This document shows, piece after piece, positions 55,563-64,000 of a DNA stretch of 64,000 nucleotides. The notes below the pieces were generated by a model that was not told the origin of the DNA, did not search any database, and saw only the letters and a program-made list of their open reading frames with translations. This DNA comes from Sodiomyces alkalinus F11 (taxonomy: Eukaryota; Ascomycota; Sordariomycetes; Glomerellales; Plectosphaerellaceae). Made by a program: the position numbers and the translations under genes. The first letter of the stretch is position 1. Every line of letters starts with the position of its first letter. Location: the NCBI RefSeq assembly GCF_003711515.1, contig NW_021167084.1, forward strand, positions 178,821-242,820, read 5' to 3'.

Positions 55563-57285
55563 CTACACATCAAACTTCCACCCTCCGACAGCCTGCCGCT
55601 GGAACATGCCAACACCATCGTAACACCGCGCCACCCTCCTCAGGAACCCCAGCTGCCCCGTACTCTCCAGCGGGCTCTGGAACCCAGCACCCGCATAGTT
55701 CATGTACTTGAACTCCTTCGCCAGGCCCTCGGCCTCGGCCGCACTGTCCACGCTGGCGATGAACCGCCTGGCGGCTTCCCGCACCCGTGTGCCGACCCCG
55801 ACGGAAGGGTCGTCCCAGAAGTTGGAGATCAGGACCAGCACGTCGTCTTTCTGCGGGGTCGAGGACGGGTCGAAGCCGAAGCTGTTTTCCCGGTAGGGTT
55901 CGTCGGCGGGGGGTGGTGCCGGGAGGGATTGCAGGGTCATGGAGGATGTCACCGTCGCACCGCTCGATAGGTGGCGGACGGAGTCTTGCCAAAGGGCATG
56001 GACTGTCTTTAGGATGGTGGGGGAGATTTTTATGGTCGTGGTGGCGAAGATGGAGCTGTTTTTCTTTCGTGTCAGTTGAGCACGTATTCCGGCTGGGGAT
56101 TTCAGGGGTAGGTAAATGGAGACAGGGGAAACAGAGACAGCGCGAGAGAATGATCAACTTACTACTGGTTCGGGGTACTCTGCGCCTGCACTTCGGCCGC
56201 AAATTCCGCCACGGGAGCAATGCGCAGCGTGCTGTCCCACTGCGGCTGGATAGCGGTAAAGTTCCTCAGACTCTCCGGGAACTCCACGGGCGCGGTGTAG
56301 TGAAGCGAGGTGGCGACGAGGAACTGGTCCATCGATCCGATATACACATGGCTCTGCTCAGCGGAAGCCCGGGGGTCAAAGTCGGCCCCGGTCTTCCAGT
56401 TCGTGAAAGCCTCCAGCTGCTCATCGGTGGTGGTGGTCGGGTAGACCAGAGTGCCGCCCCAAATCCTGCCTTCGGGGACATGGACAGTGGTGAGGTCCCA
56501 TCGGGTAACGATGCCCAGGTTGTTCTGGCCGCCCTTCAACGCCTTGAACAGCTTGCGATGCGACGTGGCGTTGGCGTTGATGACATCTCCGCTGGAAAGC
56601 ACGACTTCCATGTTCACCACTGCGTCGCATCCGAAACCATGCTCGAGGGAGAAGAAGCCGATTCCTCCTACCGTTCAAGCGAGTGGTTAGCAGGGTGGTA
56701 TTTTTTTTTAATACTCCAGTCTTGTAAGCAGCACAGAGCAGCGGATGTGTGACGTGTCCTACCTCCTGAAAGGAAGCCCCCGACCCCGACGTCAGATGCG
56801 CGACCTCCGTTTAGGGACCTGTTATGGGCGTCCAGGACGGGGTAGACGTGCCCCCAAGTGGCACCGGTTCCGACAGAGACGGTTACACCATCATCGTGGA
56901 CGTCGACTTTGTTGAGGGAGCCCAAGTCTATTGTGACACCGCCGTCGATGTTGGAGAATCCGCGATTCGTCGCGTGGCCTCCGCTCCGGACGGCGAAAGT
57001 GGTGGACGGCGACTCTCGCAGCACGTCCAGGATAAAGGCTACTTCGGCGGCACTGGTCGGTTTGACGACGCAAGAGGGAGACTGCGTCTGCTGCTGCAGG
57101 TAGGCGTATGATGATAGGGAAGCGTCGTAGCCCTCATCGCCTGGGAAGGTTACTTGGTCTGGTAAGCGAGAGGCCAAGACTCGGCATGTCTGGTCGCCGT
57201 TGGGACACTGGGAGGTGACAGGTGTGCAGAACGCGAGGAGGAGGTGTAACGCGCGCAGATGTAGACCGGAGGATAGGGGGCGCAT
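55563..57285 (-). CDS. Secreted FAD-dependent oxidase, BBE type
   Basis: Three exons on the minus strand: 56763-57285, 56163-56667 and 55563-56055, giving 506 residues. A signal peptide (1-25) precedes the PCMH-type FAD domain: CVVKPTSAAEVAFIL, then FAVRSGGHATNRGFSNIDGG, whose His is the one that binds FAD covalently in the berberine-bridge family. VSVGTGATWGHVYPVL, GGGIGFFSLEHGFG and NNLGIVTRWDL continue the fold, and the C-terminal BBE segment ends YMNYAGAGFQSP. The second covalent anchor (Cys) of true BBE enzymes is not seen, so a single His link is expected. For intron 2, I used GTAAGT; a donor five bases earlier works too (Y or H at the junction). Substrate unknown; such enzymes oxidise sugars or secondary metabolites. 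Confidence 0.88.
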
Positions 57286-58070
57286 GGCGGCAGGCTGAGG
57301 TAGGCCTAGGACTCGGCAGAGTGACAGTGACAGTGGCACCGAGGTCGGATAAACAAAAGGGATCCTACAAAACGTCAAGTGGTGGGTGTGCCTCGCCCTC
57401 GTCCACGTGGCTACCGCTACCGTGGTGTTGACCCATCTCTTATATTGAAAAGCTATCGCTTGTTGTGGTCACATCGATCCTTTCTTCTCCTGAATTCACC
57501 CTTGTCGGCTACGCGAGCATTGGGGGGATGGGGATGCTGAAGAATACCAAATGCCCCCCAGGGGCCCCCTACCTGATCGGCTTTTTTGAGCTTATAATCT
57601 CCGGAGGCATGCCGGTAGTAGGATTTGATATATTAGATGACAAGGAGCCCCCTTATGCACTTTTAATGTGAAAGTGCAGGCATATAATGAGGGATGACGA
57701 ACGTCATACTGAAAACTAGGAATCATGCAAGGGTGAACTGCTAATTAGCCACCTGCTATCTATGGAATGGGTGTTTTCGGCTACATACAGCAGCACACAG
57801 ACAGAATGGGCATGGTCCAGACGTATACAAAGACGTTGGTTGGCTCTGCTTTGTTTGATGGTGCGCTTTCAGGGGTGGTCGTTCACGTTGGACCGACACC
57901 TGTTCGACGGGAGTCTTCGTCTTCGCCATTGCTGTCGGCCCTCGGAGTTGCACTCACAAAGCCTCAGCCTCGGTATATTTACTATCAATACTTTCGGAGA
58001 CCTTAGACACATGCACTGCACCCTTGCCCCCGTTCTTCGTAGAATCAAATCCCATCAACCTCTGCTCACC
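57286..58070. promoter_or_regulatory. Divergent intergenic region FAD oxidase/SDR
   Basis: 785 bp between two divergent oxidoreductase genes, so shared control is possible. No regulatory site could be named. Confidence 0.45.
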
Positions 58071-59205
58071 ATGAATTCTACACCCAGCAGCATGGCTTCC
58101 AAAGGCTCCGTATTAATCACCGGCTGCAGCGACGGCAGCGCCGGCTCCTCCATGGCCCAAGTCTTCCAAAAGCAAGGCTACCACGTCTTTGCCTCCTCCC
58201 GCAGCCCAGCCACCATGTCGAAGCTCGAGCGCCTCCCCGACATCACGCTCCTCCAGCTCGACACGACCAAACCCGCCGACATCACAGCCGCCGCGGACGC
58301 GGTCAGCCGCCACACGGGGGGCACCCTGACCTACCTCGTCAACTGCGCCGGTCGCAACCACTTCATGCCGCTGCTAGACCAGGACATCGACGCTGCCAAA
58401 GAGATATACGATGCCAACGTCTGGGGACCGCTGGCGGTGACGCAGGCCTTTGCGCCGCTGTTGATCAAGGCGAAGGGGACGCTTGTTTTCATCTCGTCTG
58501 TGGCCGGATATCTTAATGTGCCCTACCAAGGTGAGAGGTCTGGTGTGTTTCCCCCACGCATGGCAAGGGGGGAGGGGGGGACGGGACGGCTCAGGTCCCG
58601 TGCGCCCTCCAGGAACCTTCCGGTCGTGCGTGCTGCTTTCCGGTGTGATGGCGTTTTCCCCGCCAAGCTGACGTGGGCCTTGGCCATTTACCTACACAGG
58701 CGCTTATGCCGCATCCAAGAGGTCGGGGGAGATCATGGCGGAGACACTACGGCTCGAGCTCGCGCCGTTTCAGGTCAAGGTCCTCTCGGTGGTTACCGGC
58801 GCTCTCAAGACCATGGTCCAGACGCACTTCGACGACTGGAAGCTCCCGGAGGGGTCTCTGTATGCGCCGGTAGAGTCGACCATTCGCGATAGGGCCCGCG
58901 GCCAAGAAGGGGCACCTAGAATGGAGGCAGACGACTATGCGCAGCGCGTGGTGGCCGAGATCATCGGTGGCCGGACGGGCAGGTTTTGGTATGGTGCCAG
59001 TGCGGGGGCTGTTAAATTTGGCACGTCTTATCTTCCTACCTCGCTCATGGTATGTGATGCGCCCAGCCTCTCCTTTTCGAGCGTTCGATGCGGGGAAGAG
59101 ATTGTGAGATAATGTCAAGTGCTTTACCTACAGCTTACTGTGATGCAGGACAGCGGTGTGCAGATTAATACTGGGTTGGACGTGTTGGCGAAGCAGAATA
59201 ACTGA
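58071..59205 (+). CDS. Short-chain dehydrogenase, AYR1-like
   Basis: Three exons: 58071-58530, 58700-59049 and 59149-59205, giving 288 residues from MNSTPSSMASKG; the second ATG at 58092 is an alternative. The cofactor motif reads TGCSDGSAG, close to the TGCSSGIG of the AYR1 subfamily. NCAGRN, the catalytic Ser in FISSVAGY and YAASK (Tyr and Lys) complete the active site, and SVVTGALKT follows. AYR1 proteins reduce 1-acyl-dihydroxyacetone phosphate on ER and lipid droplets; many fungal relatives serve in secondary metabolism. For intron 2 a second acceptor 15 bp earlier (59133) also keeps the frame. Confidence 0.9.
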
Positions 59206-59701
59206 GGGCAAGGAAAAGGGGCTGGGCTCAACTGGGTTAAGAACCAGGGGTAATACTTGATAATTGCCTTTCCCCGGCTCGGCTGCAGTTAAATCGCCAT
59301 CGGTTGGGTTGACGGTGGGCGAGACAGGGGGGTCAGGGGCTGTATTTGCAGGGAATCAGGGCATGCAAGGGGCGTGTTGGTCTCATGTGCTGGTTATTGG
59401 TGGCGTCTCATTCTCTTATCTCCATGTATCCAAACTAACTACCAGACCCGACCTTGCCATAAGATAACAACATTGAAATATGGTAGGTAGTATGGAAGGG
59501 ATGGTGGAAGTTCGGCCGGTCAGTGCTGGCGGCCTTCACCGGTGGAGATATTGCATCGAAGGATCAAGGTCGTATCATGCAGGACAGGGGAGCGACGCGA
59601 ATCACCGCTGATTTATGGTAGTCTACCTAAGAATTCCAGTCCATAGCACCAATTTTATCATATCAAGATCCCAGCTTAACTTAAATGTCTGGTGGTATTT
59701 G
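59206..59701. other. Intergenic region between convergent genes
   Basis: About 500 bp between the SDR and P450 3' ends. No gene seen. Confidence 0.5.
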
Positions 59702-61966
59702 TTATACCCGAGCCGTGAGCTTGGCCTTCACACCAGGGCTAGGCAGGGTTAATGTTCGCCAATGAACCGTATTTTTGCGGTTAGTGTCCATCTCCAGGTC
59801 ATAGTTATCCAAGATGTGATACATGACATGCTTCATGACATATGATACGAAGAACCGTCCGGGGCTACAAGGGAAGACAGCAGAGTCAGTAAACTTGTGA
59901 GTTCGTGATGGATATCGTGTGGCTTCCACGTACCAAGTCAGTTTCCCCGTCCCCCAAACGTGCCACGTCTCGGACACATCTGTAAACTTGGATGGTCCCT
60001 CTGGCTGAGTCGATTTCTGCCCCAACCCTCGCAGTATCTTCGGGTCCACGAAGCGGAAACCATCAAAGACATCAGGTTGCGGGTACATGGACGCATCCCG
60101 TAGCATAGGCCCTATGGGGATCCCAACCCACTCGCCTTTTGCCACACGGGTGCCGTCCGAGAAGATGAAGTCTTTCAGGGCACATCTGCGGGCGGTCACT
60201 GGCATGATGAACCAGTATCAGCGCACTGTCTTGCAGGGGATACCCGGCATACCGCACATGCACGGTCCAAATAAGGGGGCAACTCACCAGATTCAACGGG
60301 TGTCCATCGTGAGCACTCCTTCAAGAAGCTATCCATGAGCGGAAGACCTTCTCCCTGGACGAAAAACTCGCCGCCGGCCGAACTCTCCATCTCCTCGCGA
60401 AGGGGTGCAATGTACTCCGGATTCTCGCAAAGGCTGTAGATGGCAAATGTCAAGGTCTAAAAATTCGCCCTGCTTGATTAGCATAGTACTACTCTACTCG
60501 GATACTCTCTGATGGTAGACTCATACCGTTGCAAGTCCCTGGACCGAGCCAAACCAAATCGCCATCACCTCGAACGCCATCCTGGGAGGTGTCCAGGGGT
60601 TGGACTTGGGCGACGTGTCGATAATCCACTGAATCACATCGTTCTATACATGTATCCATCAAGTCAGAAACCAAACCGTTCTGCGTCACCAAACGAAGCC
60701 AGACGTCTCACTTACATATTTCACTGTCGGATCAGGGTTGTTCATTCGGCCCTCGATGATATCGACAAGCCCATAGAAAAAGGTGCGCTGTCGCTTCAGA
60801 AACATGGGAATAAAGGCCCCGACAACCCTGGAAAGAGACTCAGTTAGTGGTCTCGAGATGGGTAATGAGCAGAGTGCCCAGCAAGGAACATCTCACGGCA
60901 CAAGGAAGCCGGGCACGAGTCGGAGCAACTCGGACCCGTACAACACATCTTCGTTGTAGTAGTATGCGGCATCGATAAACTCGTTGTTTTCCGCTATGCC
61001 AGCACGTCAGCACATCGTCCAGCGGTGCCTTCAGAACGACAGAACGTACCGTAGTCCAGGCCGAAGAAGGAGTAGGCACTGATCTTGGTGACGACCTTCT
61101 TACTGAGGGTTAATACTGCATGGTGCGCTTGCCGTCAGTTCGCGAAAGATCACAAGACACGTAGTAAATACGTAGGAGCAATGCGGGGTGACGGACCATT
61201 GACAGTTCCGCCTGATCCGACTTCTTGGGCAAAAGTCCTGTCGATAATGCCACGGACGCCCGGCGTCAGTTGTGGCAGGTGGTTCGTCAACAGGGTGCGC
61301 AGGGTCCTAACGAATCCGATGCCTTCAATGCCTCTTTGGTCATGCCAGTTGAAGCCATTCATAGTATACCCTGGCTTGAGGATCTGGTGACTGTCAATGC
61401 CTGCTGAAGAAAAAGCGGGAACGGAATGTCTCATCGACATTCACATACCTCTTTGGCGGCGGCATGAAGAGACAGTTGATCATTGGTGGCCGTTTTGATA
61501 TCCTTGATGAGCTCAGGGGAGGAGACCAGCGTCATCCAGCTCTCGGGTGAGTGCATCCGAAGAGCCTTTCCATTCATCTGCCGGCGCGAAGGGACGGGTT
61601 AGCAGTAGCTTCTCCATCATGTTGCAGCATCTTGGTCTGGACTCTGGAAAGGCTACAGCTACAGCGGCCAGCATACCTGAGCATATGCAGCTCTGATCCT
61701 TCCATTGGCGGTAATGGGATAAGTGAACAGGTCCCATCTTGTCTTGAGACGGCCTTTCACTTCCGACAGGAACGATGTCGTCGACTTGACACGAGGTTTC
61801 TTCTTCCTTGTCAATATCAAGAGCCTCAAGGGATGCGGCAGGGACTGCATGCGGGACTGCTCACCACAACAACCATCCAGAGTACAGGCACACAGCAAAA
61901 CAGAAACGTCACCGGCGCCAACAAGCGGGCCAATGCCTCTGCAGAAGGGGAAACGAGCAAATCCAT
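59702..61966 (-). CDS. Cytochrome P450 monooxygenase
   Basis: Eleven exons on the minus strand: 61865-61966, 61677-61802, 61449-61577, 61197-61383, 61050-61115, 60897-60993, 60716-60827, 60527-60643, 60288-60456, 59934-60198 and 59702-59864. They give 510 residues, the usual size. An N-terminal membrane anchor (LLAPVTFLFCCVPVLWMVVV) suits the ER. The K-helix ExxR is ECSR, the PERF region is FDGFRF, and the heme loop WGTGKLTCPGRFF is formed only by splicing, with the Cys codon split by the last intron. The I-helix reads GLATT, unlike the usual AGxDT. The layout resembles fungal P450s of the gibberellin ent-kaurene-oxidase type, but the substrate is unknown. The acceptor of exon 2 is uncertain by one codon. 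Confidence 0.9.
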
Positions 61967-63341
61967 CTTGGCGAATTACTGTCTTTGGTCGTTGGCAATT
62001 TCAAAAGAATAAAATTAAAATAAAGAAAAATTGGGGAACGGGCTATTACGGCGGGCCCTGGGCGTAGAAGTGGTTATGTTAAGTTCTTGTGAGACCGGAG
62101 TCCGGATCGTCCCTTTTCGAGTAGGGGACGCGCATCCAGATGTCTCAAGTGGAAGAAGCAGCCGAGTATAAGAACCCTTTTCCTTTCCCCTCGTGGCAAA
62201 TTTGACAGGCTGCTGTTGCTTCTCCTCCTGCGCAAGCCGTATCTACAGACTGCTAGTCTGCTATCTCAGATGCTCGGCGTGTCCTGCATCTGGTGTTGGT
62301 GAATCACATCGGGGTAACGCTGATGCTATGTTTTACGTGTTTGAAAGCGCAGGACTGCCAACTAGCGCAACGGAAGTTCCTCACGAGAGAAGAGCGGATG
62401 TTCCCACCGCTTTTTCAGGGTAGAATAGATCTACTTCAACCATGATATCTGACCGAGAAACAACCATATCTCCAAGACTCCAACCGCAGTATGCACGGTT
62501 ACAGGGTACATAGAACTTATACGACGGGGATGAGTGGCGTGATCTAAACCATCAAAGGATAGGAACCGTCAATATGCCATGTCCTTGCAAGGATCCTCGG
62601 ATATGCGGTCCTAATAACTCTTTCTGCATAGGATACTCAAGAGGGTGGTGTGCTGGGGTACGTTGTGGCGTTGTGGAGAACGACCGAGGCCGGAAATGGA
62701 CGGGGGACCCACCTACGGCCGGGCCCGTGCACCCCGTGTGGGACCAGGGGTCGGTACTTGTGCGAACGTGCCGTCCCGGTCAACCTACACGTAGTGCCGT
62801 AGCGCGGATAAGGCCAGCCACGCCTTCTTATCTCGACATAGTCGGTCCAATCATAGCGGTCGCCAGATAACATGTGCCCCCGTACCTGACTGGAATACAA
62901 ACGTCGGTCGCCGGCTGATGCCGTGATGGGTGTATCACTGCATACCTATGCCGACGTGAAGTCGAGCTTCCATGACATCCATGTAAGCCACTATTGGAGC
63001 TTGGAGACCTGGGTTTTCACCAGGAATGATTACCACCCATTTGACTAAACGTTTGTCTTGGGTATTTTCGGATGGTAAATGACTGATTACACTTTTTTTG
63101 TCGCTGCCGCCATATTATATTTATATCGGGGGAGGTTGTTAGTTGTTACACGACACCAGGTCTTTGTCAACATACAAGGGAGGTGGAAGGAGGTACTGCT
63201 ACAGCCAGATCCCTCTATCATTGCACCCTGGAGCAGTCAACGGGACTTTCCCTACGCTACATGTACTGCAGGGATTCCGCTTGTATCGAATCACATCAGC
63301 AAGATGCTGCATAAGGTACCACTACACGTGTAATATCATGG

Positions 63342-63362
63342 ATGATACACGGGATGTATCAT
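63342..63362. repeat. Perfect short inverted repeat
   Basis: Arms ATGATACA and TGTATCAT flank a 5-bp spacer (CGGGA). It could be a dimeric regulator site or chance. Confidence 0.6.
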
Positions 63363-63433
63363 GAACTTATCGGCGTTCTATGGGCTTCCTATGGCGAACC
63401 TGATTGGCTGTGATATGATGTTACCAGGGCATC

Positions 63434-63475
63434 TCCCCCTTTACGCCACCAACGACGCCCCGACTCCCTCGGTGA
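63434..63475 (-). pseudogene. Possible fragment of the last RPL28 exon
   Basis: On the minus strand the segment reads V-T-E-G-V-G-A-S-L-V-A-stop, close to the RPL28 end [16 protein letters not shown], with one codon less. A 17-nt match across the stop codon (CCCCCTTTACGCCACCA on the plus strand) and a second match CCTCGGTGA in frame support a common origin. No further RPL28 sequence is seen around it. Confidence 0.35.
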
Positions 63476-64000
63476 CCTGAAATCCGGGATATCCTCTTCG
63501 GTGTTCAAGTGTCCAGGCAGTCGCTAGACCCGCGCGGATCATACCAGTGTACAACGTATCAGGTAGTCGACTTACAGCTGCAGACCTTTCCTGATCAGGA
63601 CTTAGATGGTCTGGCTCCCGGCGCCCACCCTGATTTTGCGATCCTTCCCTCCTTTTCGGACTCGAGCGTTGATGCAACTCCGTTTCGCTTGGGTTCGGGG
63701 TTCCCAGTTGGATCTGATATGGCAGCAGTCCACACCTTGATTACGGCAGTCCTGCCTCCATAGGACTTACCGACGATGGTAGCATCTTTTCGGTTCTTAA
63801 ATTAGCCCATCTGGATGATCTCTTATCCACTTGACGTGTTTAAATCGAACAAGAGATCGGCGTACAGTAGTCAGTAGTAGCTCTGGAGAAGTTTATCTCC
63901 ACGTGTAGAAGAAGCTCGAGGTGATCGTGCGTGATTCGTATGGCGGATGATCGACGCACTCCCCGATAATCAGGACGTGATATTGTCCATGATCGGCGCC

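Larger units (their letters stand above)
61967..64000. other. Gene-poor right end
   Basis: About 2 kb upstream of the P450 gene without a supported gene. Frames such as 62574-62870 and 63079-63333 show no motifs. A 21-bp inverted repeat (63342-63362) and a short RPL28-like fragment (63434-63475) are reported separately. Confidence 0.5.

Overview
The window is nuclear DNA of a filamentous ascomycete, most likely a Sordariomycete (Sordariales/Chaetomiaceae-like; this placement is inference). The evidence is: short introns with GT..AG ends and CTAAC/CTGAC-type branch sites; GC-rich coding sequence; dispersed single 5S rRNA genes rather than a tandem array; an AT-rich block almost devoid of CpA/TpG and full of TpA, the signature of repeat-induced point mutation (RIP); and a fungal gene set (ATG26-type sterol glucosyltransferase, secreted GH45 cellulase with CBM1, Zn2Cys6 regulator).

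Layout. 1-6005 is a RIP-ruined repeat block holding an LTR retrotransposon (about 388-5496). From 6.2 kb ordinary genes begin: CMR1 (DNA-damage-binding WD40 protein), ATG26 (UDP-glucose:sterol glucosyltransferase), a secreted GH45 endoglucanase, an uncharacterised protein, an APH/choline-kinase-fold protein, two 5S rRNA copies (the second carrying RIP-like mutations) and the complex I subunit GRIM-19/NDUFA13. 25-42.3 kb is a housekeeping stretch rich in chromosome and transcription functions: FCP1 (Pol II CTD phosphatase), CND1 (condensin HEAT subunit), CDC7 (DDK kinase), RPL28 (ribosomal uL15) and CHL1 (DDX11-type helicase). CND1/CDC7 and RPL28/CHL1 are head-to-head pairs.

42.6-46.8 kb holds the pair I find most interesting: a secreted prolyl-4-hydroxylase-like enzyme without an ER-retention signal, divergent from an ER-resident (HDEL) PDI-like protein that has lost its CxxC. 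The layout recalls the alpha/beta architecture of animal collagen prolyl 4-hydroxylase. The PDI-like gene also appears to need two consecutive 8-nt microexons. A secreted T4-type (GH24) lysozyme follows.

48.6-62 kb is accessory in character: an NmrA-like NAD(P)-binding protein, a GGAGNI-motif (DUF3602-like) protein, a Zn2Cys6 transcription factor, a secreted BBE-type FAD oxidase, an AYR1-like short-chain dehydrogenase and an 11-exon cytochrome P450. No backbone synthase is visible, so a metabolite cluster is only a possibility. The last 2 kb show no gene I can support.

Exon boundaries were placed by reading splice signals and checking phase by hand; every multi-exon model sums to a whole number of codons. 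Family names rest on motif recognition, not on a database search.
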